Of a stretch of DNA of 64,000 bases, positions 52,191-61,118 are shown in pieces. The stretch comes from Paraburkholderia humisilvae (GTDB lineage: Bacteria > Pseudomonadota > Gammaproteobacteria > Burkholderiales > Burkholderiaceae). Location of the stretch: positions 96,072-160,071 of the forward strand of contig NZ_CADIKH010000020.1 of assembly GCF_902859855.1 (NCBI RefSeq), given 5' to 3'. The notes beneath the pieces are model-generated. The model was not told the DNA's origin and made no database searches. It saw only the letters and a program-made list of their open reading frames with translations. The position numbers were made by a program, and so were the translations under genes. The number at the start of each line of letters is the position of its first letter. Positions within the stretch are counted from its first letter, which is position 1.

Positions 52191-53219
52191 TCAGTTGCCC
52201 GCGAGCTGTGCCTGCGTATAGAAGCCATCCCTGACCACGACGTCGGCATTGGCCTTCGTCAGCAGCGTCGGCTGCAGCAGCACCGTGTCGACCTGCTTCT
52301 TGCCGTTGTCGTACTTCGCGTTGAACGCGGGCTGGTTGCCCTTCGCGAGATCGACCGACAGCTTGGCCGCTTCGCTGGCGATCAGCTTCAGCGGCTTATA
52401 GACCGTCATCGTCTGCGTGCCGGAGATCACGCGCTTCACCGCTGCGAGATCGGCGTCCTGGCCCGACACCGGCACCTTGCCCGCGAGATGCTGCGCGGCA
52501 AGCGCCTGGATCGCGCCGCCCGCGGTGCCATCGTTCGACGCGACGATCGCATCGATCTTGTTGTTGTTCGCGGTCAGCGCGTCTTCGGTGATGCGCAGCG
52601 CGGTCGCAGCGCTCCACTCCGGCACCCACTGCTGGCCGACCACCTTGATATCGCCGCGGTCGATCGCGGGCTTCAACACTTTCAGCTGGCCTTCGCGCAG
52701 CATCTTCGCGTTGTTGTCGGTCGGCGCGCCGCCGAGCAGGAAGTAATTGCCCTTCGGCTGCGCGTTAAAGACGCCTTGCGCCTGCAGTTCACCGACCTTC
52801 TCGTTGTCGAACGAGATATAGCCGTCGACATCCGCATCGAGAATCAGGCGGTCATACGACACGACCTTGATGCCGGCCTTATGCGCTTCGGCGACGACGT
52901 TGCCGAGCGTCTTCGAGTTGAACGGCACGATCACGATCACATCGACGCCGCGCGAGATCAGGTTTTCGATCTGCGAGATCTGGCGCGATTCGCTCGCGTC
53001 AGCCGACTGCACCGACACCTTCGCGCCCAGCTTGGTTGCGGCCTCAACGAAGTAGTCGCGGTCGCGCGACCAGCGCTCGACGCGCAGATCGTCGATACAG
53101 AAACCGATTTCCGGCTTGTCCTTGCTTGCATGCGCTAGCGGCGCAAGCGACGTCAGGCCGGCAAACATCGCGGCGCAGACAAGTGAATTCAGAACGGAAC
53201 GACGCATAGCAGATTTCAT
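52191..53219 (-). CDS. xylF: D-xylose-binding periplasmic protein
   Basis: A 342-residue substrate-binding protein with a signal peptide (about residues 1-31, ending LAPLAHA). The mature part has the peripheral binding protein fold: KPEIGFCIDDLRVERWSRDRDYF, GVDVIVIVPFNSKTL, VSYDRLILDADVDGYISFDNEKVG, NYFLLGGAPTDNNA and VSGQDADLAAVKRVISGTQTMTVYKP, all as in XylF. AAGGAGTGAGAC precedes the ATG. It is first of the transport genes xylFGH and lies 233 bp after xylA; that gap contains a copy of the XylR motif. Confidence 0.95.
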   Translation of the reverse strand: MKSAMRRSVLNSLVCAAMFAGLTSLAPLAHASKDKPEIGFCIDDLRVERWSRDRDYFVEAATKLGAKVSVQSADASESRQISQIENLISRGVDVIVIVPFNSKTLGNVVAEAHKAGIKVVSYDRLILDADVDGYISFDNEKVGELQAQGVFNAQPKGNYFLLGGAPTDNNAKMLREGQLKVLKPAIDRGDIKVVGQQWVPEWSAATALRITEDALTANNNKIDAIVASNDGTAGGAIQALAAQHLAGKVPVSGQDADLAAVKRVISGTQTMTVYKPLKLIASEAAKLSVDLAKGNQPAFNAKYDNGKKQVDTVLLQPTLLTKANADVVVRDGFYTQAQLAGN

Positions 53220-53380
53220 TGTCTCACTCCTTCCTTTATTGGTTGGCTACCGGCGTCCGAAGATGCGAGAGCAACGAAGTCGCCGGCAAAATCCTACGGA
53301 TGCGCCGCGAATTCGTGTTCGCGGTCGTCGATTGTGTAAAGCTGGTTTTTGTCCGCCCGACAGAGTGGGCTGTGCGGACC

Positions 53381-53408
53381 GGCCGGACAATTGCGAAATT
53401 GACCGGCC
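53381..53408. promoter_or_regulatory. Candidate XylR operator upstream of xylF
   Basis: GGCCGG-a-CAATT-gcga-AATTG-a-CCGGCC is an almost perfect inverted repeat between xylA and xylF, 160 bases upstream of the xylF start. Its core CAATTGCGAAAT (53388-53399) is repeated exactly before xylA at 54890. The pairing of both sites with xylose genes suggests XylR binding and a separate xylF promoter. Confidence 0.6.
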
Positions 53409-53452
53409 GAGCTAACGTTTTTTACCGATGCGCGTTCTTTCGCGACGCGCGC

Positions 53453-54778
53453 CTATTTGCCCGCGCCGTACAGCGCCTGGGTCACCACGTTTTCGAGGTG
53501 CTCCTGACGGCCGCTGACATGCCGCGGCGCGATGCCGCGTGCGAGCGCATCGTCCGCGAGCGATTCGAGCGAGTAGTCGCCCGCGAGAATCTTGCGGCCG
53601 AACTCGGTGTCCCAACCCGCGTAACGCTTTTGCTTGAACTCGGCGAGCTTATCGTTTTCGACAAGACGCGCAGCGCGTTCGAGCGCAATCGCGAGCGCGT
53701 CGATCGCACCGATATGGCCGTGGAACAGATCTTCCGGGTCGATGCTCTGGCGACGCACCTTCGCATCGAAGTTCATGCCGCCGGTCGTAAAGCCGCCATT
53801 GCGCAGAATTTCGTAGAACGCGAGCGTGAGTTCTTCGACGCTGTTCGGGAACTGGTCGGTATCCCAACCGTTTTGCGGATCGCCGCGATTCGCGTCGACG
53901 CTGCCGAAGATACCAAGCGCAAACGCATTCGCAATCTCGTGGTGGAACGAATGGCCCGCGAGCGTCGCGTGATTCGCCTCGATATTCACGCGAATGTCAT
54001 GCTGCAACCCGAACTGCGTGAGGAAGCCGTGCACCGTTGCGACATCGTAATCGTACTGGTGCTTGGTCGGCTCCTGCGGCTTCGGTTCGATCAGCAGCGT
54101 GCCCTTGAAACCCTTCTTGTGCTTGTGCTCGACCACCATGCTCATAAAGCGGCCAAGCTGTTCGCGCTCGCGCTTCAGATCGGTGTTGAGCAGCGTCTCA
54201 TAGCCTTCGCGGCCGCCCCACAGCACATAGTTCGAACCGCCCAGACGCTGGGTCGCTTCGAGCGCTTCGCACACCTGGGTCGCGGCAAACGCGAACACGT
54301 CCGGATTCGGATTGGTCGCGGCGCCGGCCGCATAGCGCGGGTGCGAGAACAGGTTCGCGGTGCCCCACAGCAGCTTCACGCCGGTGTCTTCCTGCTTGCG
54401 CGCGAGATAGTCGGTGAGCGACTTGAAGTTGCTCACGTACTGCTTGATGCTGTCGCCTTCGGGTGCGACGTCGGTATCGTGGAACGTATAGAACGGCACA
54501 CCGAGCTTCGAGAAGAATTCGAATGCGGAGTCGGCCTTCAGGCGTGCGCGCTCGAGCGGTTCGCCCGCGGCGTGCCATGGGCGATCGAAGGTGCCCGGCC
54601 CGAACATGTCGGTGCCCGCCCAGCCGAACGTATGCCAGTAGCAGACGGCGACGCGCAGATGATCTTCCATCCGCTTGCCAAGCACGACCCTGTCGCGATC
54701 GTAGTGGCGGTACGCAAAGGGATTGTCGGACTGCGGGCCTTCATAGCGCACAGCCGGCAGGTGTTCGAAATAGGACAT
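53453..54778 (-). CDS. xylA: Xylose isomerase
   Basis: A 441-residue cytosolic enzyme converting D-xylose to D-xylulose, the same length class as E. coli XylA (440). Catalytic and metal-binding motifs are intact: FYTFHDTD with the catalytic His, LLIEPKPQEPTKHQYDYD, NIEANHATLAGHSFHHE and GSVDANRGDPQNGWDTDQFP. The start MSYFEHLPAVRY has AAGGAGA close upstream. It is divergent from xylR and precedes xylFGH in transcription order. No xylulokinase gene lies in the window. Confidence 0.97.
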   Translation of the reverse strand: MSYFEHLPAVRYEGPQSDNPFAYRHYDRDRVVLGKRMEDHLRVAVCYWHTFGWAGTDMFGPGTFDRPWHAAGEPLERARLKADSAFEFFSKLGVPFYTFHDTDVAPEGDSIKQYVSNFKSLTDYLARKQEDTGVKLLWGTANLFSHPRYAAGAATNPNPDVFAFAATQVCEALEATQRLGGSNYVLWGGREGYETLLNTDLKREREQLGRFMSMVVEHKHKKGFKGTLLIEPKPQEPTKHQYDYDVATVHGFLTQFGLQHDIRVNIEANHATLAGHSFHHEIANAFALGIFGSVDANRGDPQNGWDTDQFPNSVEELTLAFYEILRNGGFTTGGMNFDAKVRRQSIDPEDLFHGHIGAIDALAIALERAARLVENDKLAEFKQKRYAGWDTEFGRKILAGDYSLESLADDALARGIAPRHVSGRQEHLENVVTQALYGAGK

Positions 54779-55057
54779 CCGCGTCTCCTTGATCGATATC
54801 GTGCGTGCACATGACCCGGCATGGGGGCATGGCGGGCGCCGCACGTTTGCATGAGTGACGCCATGCTGCCAGTTTGCGGCTCACGCCGGCAATTGCGAAA
54901 TCCGCCAGCGTCGTTAGCGATTCTTGCCACCGGTTAAAATCGGCTGGCGGCAGCAAGCTTGCACCGCCTAAAATAAACAGGATGCTTAAAAACACCGCGA
55001 AGCCATCTTACCCCTAAGGGTTTCGCCGCATACGGAGACGACGGCGCCGCTGCGTTC
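54779..55057. promoter_or_regulatory. xylA-xylR divergent promoter region
   Basis: This 279-base gap separates the divergent genes. It contains CAATTGCGAAAT at 54890-54901, the same 12 bases found in the xylF operator and in the same orientation relative to the downstream gene. AT-rich pockets near 54930-54985 could hold promoters for both genes. Confidence 0.65.
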
Positions 55058-56293
55058 ATGCAGCAACAGCCGTTTTACACAGCGATGACACGCCAGCAAC
55101 CCGTTCAACGTACGCATCGGATCGCGTTGCTCTTTAACGCGAACAAGGTCTATGACCGCGAGATCATCACCGGTATCGGCAAATACCTGCTGTCGACGCG
55201 CGTCGCGTGGGATCTGTTCCTTGAAGAAGACTTTCGCGCGCGTCTGACCGGCATCGAACACTTCGAAGGCGACGGCATCATTGCCGACTTCGACGACCCG
55301 GCCGTACGCGAAGCGCTGTCGGATTGTCCGCTGCCGGTGGTGGCGGTCGGCTCGTCGTATGAGGATGAATCCCAGTATCCGGACAATGTGCCGTATATCG
55401 CGACCGACAATCGCAAGCTCGTTTCGCTCGCGTATACGCATTTGATCGGCGCCGGACTGCAGCGCTTCGCGTTATACAGCCTGCCCGAATCGCCAACCAA
55501 CCGCTGGGCGCAGGAACGCGAGCTCGCATTCAACGCGCTGCTCGCCGCCGATGGCCTGACCGGCGACGTGCATCGTGGCCTGCCGACCAGCGCGCCGGTG
55601 TGGAGCCAGGCCAGCGCGCAATTAACCGCATGGCTGCAAAGTCTGCCGAAGCCAGTCGGCGTAATCGCGGTCACCGATGCGCGTGCGCGTCAGCTATTAC
55701 AGGTGTGCCTGATCTCCGGCATCGCGGTGCCTGAGGAAGTGGCGATTATCGGTATCGACAACGATCCGCTCACGCGTTCGCTGACGCGTATTCCGGTGTC
55801 GTCGGTCATTCAAGGCACCGAGGAAATGGGCCGCACCGCCGCGCACCTGCTGCATCAGATGCTGGGCGGCGCACGCTTCGGCGGACGGCGCATTCTGGTG
55901 CCGCCAGTCGGCATCAATGTGCTCGAGTCGACGCGGCATCAGCCCGTGTCGAGCCCGTACGTGATGCGCGCACGCCACTACATTCGACAGTACGGCTGCC
56001 AGGGCATCAAGACCGAGCAGGTCGCCGATTATGTCGGCGTGTCGCGCTCGTCGCTCGAAGAGCACTTCCGCCGCGAGCTCGGCTGCACCGTGCATCAGGC
56101 CATCCTTAACCACAAGCTCGAGGTCGCGAAACAGTTGCTCGCGCAACCGGATATTTCCAGTACCGAGGTCGCAATACGCTGCGGCTTCACGTCGTTGCAA
56201 TACATGTACGCGGTGTTTCGCCGCGAACTGGGCTGTACCCCACGCGAGTACCATGAACGCTTGCAGTCCACGCAGGCATCGCAACCCGGCTGA
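55058..56293 (+). CDS. xylR: Xylose operon regulator, AraC family with LacI-like sensor domain
   Basis: A 411-residue regulator. The N-terminal two thirds resemble a periplasmic-binding-protein sensor (RIALLFNANKVYDREIITGIGKYL, DGIIADFDDPAVREAL, VPYIATDNRKLVSLAYTHLIGAG, EVAIIGIDNDPLTRSL), and the C-terminal ~100 residues are an AraC-type DNA-binding domain (TEQVADYVGVSRSSLEEHFRRELG, STEVAIRCGFTSLQYMYAVFRRELGCTPREY). This architecture matches XylR of E. coli. It is divergent from xylA and followed closely by an aldose 1-epimerase gene. Confidence 0.95.
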   Translation: MQQQPFYTAMTRQQPVQRTHRIALLFNANKVYDREIITGIGKYLLSTRVAWDLFLEEDFRARLTGIEHFEGDGIIADFDDPAVREALSDCPLPVVAVGSSYEDESQYPDNVPYIATDNRKLVSLAYTHLIGAGLQRFALYSLPESPTNRWAQERELAFNALLAADGLTGDVHRGLPTSAPVWSQASAQLTAWLQSLPKPVGVIAVTDARARQLLQVCLISGIAVPEEVAIIGIDNDPLTRSLTRIPVSSVIQGTEEMGRTAAHLLHQMLGGARFGGRRILVPPVGINVLESTRHQPVSSPYVMRARHYIRQYGCQGIKTEQVADYVGVSRSSLEEHFRRELGCTVHQAILNHKLEVAKQLLAQPDISSTEVAIRCGFTSLQYMYAVFRRELGCTPREYHERLQSTQASQPG

Positions 56294-56316
56294 CCCCCGA
56301 CTTCGATTTTTTATCC

Positions 56317-57399
56317 ATGAACCTCGCAGACTCGCGCAGCTCCGATCGCGCCCATCCGGCGCATATCACCGTCGAACGCTGGGGCACGCTGCCCGGCGGC
56401 GATGCGATCCGTCTCTTTACGCTGCGCAACGCGCACGGCATGCGGGTCGCGATCAGCGATCTGGGCGCGACGCTCGTGTCGTGGCATGCGGCTGACCGCG
56501 CCGGCCGGATCGCCGACGTCGTGCTCGGGCACGACACGCCGGCCGACTATCTCGCCAGCACGTCGTTCTTTGGCGGCACGATTGGCCGCTGGGCGAACCG
56601 GATCGCCGCTGCGCGCTTCATGCTCGACGGCGTCACGTATCAGCTCGATCGCAACGAAGGTGACAATCTGCTGCACGGCGGCGCGACCGGCTTTCATCGC
56701 GCGGTGTGGAATGCACGCGAAGTCGATGGCACGCTCGTGTTCACACACGAATCGCCGGAGGGCGACGCGGGCTTTCCGGGCACGCTCGAGGCGACCGTGC
56801 GCTACGCGCTGGGCGACGACGGCGCGCTGACCATTCACTACGACGCGGTGAGCGACGCACCGACGCCGGTCAATATGACGAATCACGCGTACTTCAATCT
56901 GTCCGGCGGACCGGCGGACATCCGCGGCCATCTGATCGAAATCGATGCGGACGAATTCTGGGAGGTCGACGGCGCGCTGATTCCGCTGGCGCGCGCAAGC
57001 GTCACCGGCAACGCGTTCGACTTTCGGACGGGCGCGCCGATCGGTGCGCGTCTGGATTGGCCGCACGAGCAACTCGCGCGTGCGAAGGGATTCGACCACT
57101 GCTATCTGCTACGCGGTCCGTCCGGTACGGTGCGCCGCGTGGCGGTGCTGTACGACCCGGGCAGCGGCCGTGAGCTGACCGTCGAAACCGATGCAAGCGG
57201 CTTGCAGTTCTATACGGGCAATTATCTGGACGGCGTGGTCGCGCGCGGCGGCCAGCCGTTGCGCAAGCATGCGGCGCTGTGCCTCGAAACCGGCGGGTAT
57301 CCGAACCAGATCAATATGGACGATGCCGCCGCGCAGGTCGTGTTGCAGCCGGGCGAGCGCTATCGGCATACCACTGTGTATCGGTTGGGTGTCCGATAG
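56317..57399 (+). CDS. Aldose 1-epimerase (mutarotase)
   Basis: A 360-residue mutarotase that interconverts alpha and beta anomers of aldoses. Family motifs are in order: ISDLGATLVSWHAADRAG, FFGGTIGRWANRIAAARF, LLHGGATGFHRAVW, MTNHAYFNLSG with the catalytic His, GFDHCYLL and the catalytic Glu in CLETGGYPNQINM. It starts 23 bases after xylR, so it is probably translated from the same transcript and could supply the correct xylose anomer to XylA. Confidence 0.92.
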   Translation: MNLADSRSSDRAHPAHITVERWGTLPGGDAIRLFTLRNAHGMRVAISDLGATLVSWHAADRAGRIADVVLGHDTPADYLASTSFFGGTIGRWANRIAAARFMLDGVTYQLDRNEGDNLLHGGATGFHRAVWNAREVDGTLVFTHESPEGDAGFPGTLEATVRYALGDDGALTIHYDAVSDAPTPVNMTNHAYFNLSGGPADIRGHLIEIDADEFWEVDGALIPLARASVTGNAFDFRTGAPIGARLDWPHEQLARAKGFDHCYLLRGPSGTVRRVAVLYDPGSGRELTVETDASGLQFYTGNYLDGVVARGGQPLRKHAALCLETGGYPNQINMDDAAAQVVLQPGERYRHTTVYRLGVR

Positions 57400-57491
57400 A
57401 ACGCGCGATAACACCCGCGAACGTAACGGTTCGAAACAATTCGATTTGCTTCAGCCAGCTTACGATGATTGCAGCATTCGCTTTGGCGTGA

Positions 57492-57510
57492 AATGATAGT
57501 AATTCTTATC
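57492..57510. promoter_or_regulatory. Fur box
   Basis: AATGATAGTAATTCTTATC is close to the Fur consensus of overlapping GATAAT units. It stands 256 bases upstream of the PepSY-type gene and 93 bases after the epimerase stop, so it probably makes the membrane protein gene iron-responsive. Confidence 0.6.
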
Positions 57511-57765
57511 TGAACGCCAGCCACTCCGTCCGGCCTGGCGGCCTGCTTGCACGTTGCCAGCGGCCGCGAACCTGAGCGACGGCCAGCCAGCCCGGACCGC
57601 CAGCCCAATGTCGGCGCACCTGTGATGCAACGTGCGCCACCGCGGTGGCGCCCCCCATTCCAACCTGTGCAGTATGCGCACACGCGCCGTCGGCAGCTAA
57701 CCGCGGCCGCGTGATGCCGCGACGCGCGGGTGATCTCGACACGTTACACATTCCGCGGAGCGATT

Positions 57766-58482
57766 TTGAATACGACCCAGACCTTCGAATCGGGCACCAC
57801 CGATTTCAAACCGCTCGCATCGAGTACCGCAGCCGCTGCCGGCGACGTTGAAGCCCAGCAGAAACGCTCGCGCCGGATCACGTTCATCCGCTGGCTGCGC
57901 AAGATTCACGGCTGGATCGGGCTATGGGGCGCGGCACTTGGGCTGCTGTTCGGTACGACCGGCTTTTTCCTGAATCACCGCGCAGGGCCGCTGCGTGTGT
58001 CGACGGGCACCCCACAGGTATCGGAACTGCAGGTGCCGCTGCCGCAGCCGGCGCCCAAGTCGCCACGCGAGCTCGCCGAATGGCTCAAAGGTGAACTGAA
58101 GCTCACCGGCAAACCGGGCCGCGTGCAGAAGGAGCCATCGCATCCGGTTGCGTGGGGCGATCGCAGCGCGATCCAGCCGGAGCACTGGCAACTGTCGTTC
58201 GCGTCGCCACAGCAGATCACGTCCGCCGATTACTGGGTGGGCAGCGGCTACGTCACCGTCAAGCGCACCGGCAATTCGTTTCTGGCGACGCTCACGAATC
58301 TGCACAAGGGCGTGGGCTTGAGTGTCGGCTGGGTGCTGCTGATCGATACGCTGGCCGGCAGCATCATTCTGTTGTCGCTGACCGGCGTGCTGCTGTGGAC
58401 GCAGCTCAACACGAGGCGCACAGTCGGCGCCGTGCTGGTGATTGGGTCGATTGTGGCCGCCGTTTGTGTTGGGCTCGCTTAG
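57766..58482 (+). CDS. PepSY-associated transmembrane protein
   Basis: A 238-residue inner-membrane protein with membrane segments near residues 45-65, 192-210 and 219-237. RKIHGWIGLWGAALGLLFGTTGFFLNHR is the signature of PepSY-TM proteins, which accompany iron-siderophore uptake and reductase systems. The soluble periplasmic part lies between residues ~70 and 180. The start is uncertain; the TTG at 57766 follows GGAG at good spacing and is preferred to the upstream GTG at 57730, which has no site. The Fur box upstream fits iron regulation. Confidence 0.8.
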   Translation: MNTTQTFESGTTDFKPLASSTAAAAGDVEAQQKRSRRITFIRWLRKIHGWIGLWGAALGLLFGTTGFFLNHRAGPLRVSTGTPQVSELQVPLPQPAPKSPRELAEWLKGELKLTGKPGRVQKEPSHPVAWGDRSAIQPEHWQLSFASPQQITSADYWVGSGYVTVKRTGNSFLATLTNLHKGVGLSVGWVLLIDTLAGSIILLSLTGVLLWTQLNTRRTVGAVLVIGSIVAAVCVGLA

Positions 58483-58607
58483 TGGGGGGCGCGTAACGGC
58501 ATTGCGTTTTTCGCTACGCGGCGGCGCGCGCGCCGAACTTCAACGGCTCGCGCACCTGCGTTGCGCCTTTGCTCTGTCTTTGTTCTGTGCGGGTCCCGAC
58601 GCGCGGT

Positions 58608-59387
58608 TTACCGCGGCGCGCGTAACATCGGCGCACCCGACGGCGCACCGGTCAACCCGCCATCGACGACGATCTCCGCCGCGGTAATTCCCGCCGAATC
58701 GTCTGACGCAAGGAACAGCACCGCGCGCGCCGTTTCTTCCGGATCCGCGAGGCGGCCGATTGGAATGCGCGGCGCGAATGCGTTTTCCGCGTCGTCAATC
58801 GTCTTTCCCGCCCGTGCGCCACGCGTCCAGATCGCCGTGCGCGTCGCACCCGGAATGACGGTATTCACACGAATGCCGCGCGGCGCCAGTTCGGACGCGA
58901 ACACCTTCGCCATCGCCGTCACAGCGCCCTTCGATGCGGAGTACGCCGCGGTCCCCGCCATCCCCTCGCCGCGCATTACCGAGCCGTTCAGCACGATCGC
59001 ACTGCCTTCATGCATCAACGGCAGCGCCGCCTGCACGGTCAGAAAAACCGCCGTGATATTGGTGCGCGTGATGGTCTCGAAGGCCTGCGCGGTCGTGCCG
59101 CCAAGCGGCGTCGGCCCGCTGATGCCCGCGTTCGCGAATACCGCGTCGAGCGAGCCGAATTCGTCCTTGATTTTTTGGGCGACCCGCTCGAGCGCGTCTG
59201 CATCGTTCAGGTCGGCCACCATGCCGATCGCGTTCGGGCCCAGCTCCGTCAATGCGTGATCGAGCTTCCCCGGATCGCGACCGGTAATCGCGACGCGCGC
59301 ACCTTGCTCGATCAACAGCTTCGCCGTGGCAAAGCCGATACCGCTGTTACCGCCCGTCACGAGCACCGTCTTGTTCTGGAAACGCAT
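58608..59387 (-). CDS. Short-chain dehydrogenase/reductase
   Basis: A 259-residue classical SDR. NAD(P) binding: VTGGNSGIGFATA near residue 10. Structural NAG: FANAGISG near 84. Catalytic Ser near VLNGSVM and YSASKGAVTAMAK with the YxxxK dyad near residues 149-153. Late motif RVNTVIPGATRT near 174. The substrate is unknown. An inverted repeat lies 54 bases upstream of its start, and it is not obviously part of an operon. Confidence 0.92.
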   Translation of the reverse strand: MRFQNKTVLVTGGNSGIGFATAKLLIEQGARVAITGRDPGKLDHALTELGPNAIGMVADLNDADALERVAQKIKDEFGSLDAVFANAGISGPTPLGGTTAQAFETITRTNITAVFLTVQAALPLMHEGSAIVLNGSVMRGEGMAGTAAYSASKGAVTAMAKVFASELAPRGIRVNTVIPGATRTAIWTRGARAGKTIDDAENAFAPRIPIGRLADPEETARAVLFLASDDSAGITAAEIVVDGGLTGAPSGAPMLRAPR

Positions 59388-59440
59388 GATCTTCTCCTTC
59401 AGAAACCCTTGTTTGCACCGGACCGGTTGGCCCGGCGCTC

Positions 59441-59488
59441 ATTCATTGCAATCGCAACTATAATTTAATGATATTGATCGCAATGAAT
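59441..59488. promoter_or_regulatory. Inverted repeat upstream of the SDR gene, candidate operator
   Basis: ATTCATTGCAATC and GATCGCAATGAAT face each other with a 22-base AT-rich spacer; 12 of 13 positions match. The spacing and AT-rich centre suggest two bound dimers or a promoter covered by a repressor. The regulator is not identified, and the next gene upstream is a damaged SDR. Confidence 0.5.
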
Positions 59489-59598
59489 GTGGTCAAACGG
59501 CGTCTGGCGAATACTGTGTTTCAGGAAAGTGGGCTAATGGGGTGCGCAGAGGCGTACGCAGACCCCGGTTGAGTGGTAGTCATACGGCGGCGTTTCGC

Positions 59599-60340
59599 CT
59601 ACGCGGTACGCGGCAGCACGCTCGCAAGGCGCGCCTGAAACGCCTTCGGATCGGCGGCGAACGCGGCAGCCGCTTCGCGCGACAGTTTGCCCGGAAATAC
59701 CTCCATCTCGCCCGCTTCAACCGCGTCGAGCGTATCGGCTGCCACGTCGCGCGGCGCGACCTTCGGTATCTCGCCGGCCCAGCCGCCCATCGCGGTGTTG
59801 GTGACGGTCGGCATCGACGCGACCACCAGCGTGCGCTGCGCGGCCAGTTCGGCGCCAAGGCTGCGGGTTAGCGCCAAACCGGCCGCCTTCGCCGCGCTAT
59901 ACGTGCCCATCATCGGCAAGGTCGCGAGCGACAGAATCGACAGTACATTGACGATCGCACCACCGCCGTTACGCGCAAGGATCGGCGCAAACGCGCGCGC
60001 CATCAGCAGCGGGCCGAAGTAATTGACGTCGATCTCGGCGCGCCTCCGACAGGTCCGCCGCCGCGACCGCGCCCTGCTCCGCGCTGTAGCCGGCGTTATT
60101 GATGACGAGCGACACGTCCGTGGCGACGGCGGCGGCCGCAGCCACCTGCGCGGGGTCGGTCACGTCGAGCACCAGCGGCGCGATGCACAAGTCGCCGTTG
60201 AATGAGCCCGCGAGCGCTGCCGCGTGGCGCCCACCTGCGTAGACTTTCGCGGCGCCGCGTTCGAGCAGGTGCGCGACGAATTCGCGCCCGATACCGCCGG
60301 CGGCGCCGGTCACCAATGCAACAGTATTTTTGAGATTCAT
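59599..60340 (-). pseudogene. Frameshifted short-chain dehydrogenase
   Basis: The gene starts MNLKNTVALVTGAAGGIGREF at 60340 and reads as an SDR until VINNAGYSAEQGAVAAADLSEA, then changes frame. The right continuation EIDVNYFGPLLMARAFAPILARNGGGAIVNVLSI and then YSAAKAAGLALTRSLGAELAA is in a frame shifted near bases 60037-60044. The break lies in GGCGCGCC, where one GC pair appears to have been lost from a longer GC run. Both halves are otherwise well conserved, so the damage is recent, or it is a sequencing error. It is divergent from a TetR regulator across a perfect palindrome. Confidence 0.8.
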
Positions 60341-60363
60341 GATCGCTACCGTCGTCCTCAAGG

Positions 60364-60393
60364 GGTTTATAATTGCACGCGCAATTATAAACC
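60364..60393. promoter_or_regulatory. Perfect palindrome between SDR and tetR-type gene, candidate operator
   Basis: GGTTTATAATTGC-ACGC-GCAATTATAAACC is a perfect 13-base inverted repeat in an AT-rich pocket between the divergent genes. It is the expected binding site of the TetR-family regulator encoded to the right and would control both directions. Confidence 0.75.
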
Positions 60394-60467
60394 AATGATA
60401 GCGACCGAAATCAATGTGTTTGGGATTGTTCGATTGACGCAGGTTTGAAGCAGGCTGGGAGTCAACA

Positions 60468-61091
60468 ATGAAAGTCAGCAAGGAGCAGGCGGCGCAAAAC
60501 CGCGCCAGGCTCATCGAGACAGCGGCGCGGCTGATGCGCGAGCGCGGCATCGACGGCGTCGGTGTCGCTGAAATCGGCAAGGCGGCGGGTCTCACGCACG
60601 GCGCGCTGTACGCGCATTTTCCATCGAAGGAAGCGCTCGCCGCCGAGGCGCTCGCGTTCGGCCTGGAGCGCGGACACATCCGCTTGACGACGCCACGCGA
60701 CGGGCGCCTGCCGGGGCTCGGCGAACTGCTCGACGGCTATCTGTCCGAGGAAAAGCGCAATGACGTCGCGGAAGGCTGCGCGATGGCGGCGTCGGTGAGC
60801 GACATCGGACGGCAGGATGTGTCCGTCAGCGAGCCGTTTGCGACAGGGCTCGAGCAGATGGCCGACGTGTTCCGGTCGAAGCTCGACAGCGCGCTGCCTG
60901 AAGCGACGCGGCGCGAACGCGCATTGACGATGGCCGTCGCGCTGATCGGCGCGATTTCGGCGTCGCGCGCGGTGATGAAGGCGCAGCCGGCACTCGCCGA
61001 TGAAATCCTGCACGCGGTGCGGCACACGATCGATACGATCGCGGCGCAGCCCGACGGACACGACGTGAACGGCGAGAGAGACAGGCAGTGA
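60468..61091 (+). CDS. TetR/AcrR-family transcriptional regulator
   Basis: A 207-residue repressor. The helix-turn-helix lies near residues 25-55 (GVAEIGKAAGLTHGALYAHFPSKEAL). The C-terminal ligand-binding domain has MAASVSDIGRQD and ALTMAVALIGAISASRAV. It resembles YcdC/NemR-like TetR regulators that control adjacent dehydrogenases by binding small electrophiles, but the ligand is unknown. It is divergent from the frameshifted SDR, and the palindrome in between is its likely operator. Confidence 0.92.
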   Translation: MKVSKEQAAQNRARLIETAARLMRERGIDGVGVAEIGKAAGLTHGALYAHFPSKEALAAEALAFGLERGHIRLTTPRDGRLPGLGELLDGYLSEEKRNDVAEGCAMAASVSDIGRQDVSVSEPFATGLEQMADVFRSKLDSALPEATRRERALTMAVALIGAISASRAVMKAQPALADEILHAVRHTIDTIAAQPDGHDVNGERDRQ

Positions 61092-61118
61092 CGCGGCGAG
61101 GCGGACGCGACCGCCCGC

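Noticed and set aside
53219..54814. 531-codon plus-strand open frame opposite xylA
   Set aside because: The xylA frame has all catalytic motifs; the antisense frame has no family resemblance.
59483..59572. 30-codon plus-strand frame starting inside the inverted repeat upstream of the SDR
   Set aside because: It has no ribosome binding site and no recognisable motif; it is mentioned only as a possible relic.
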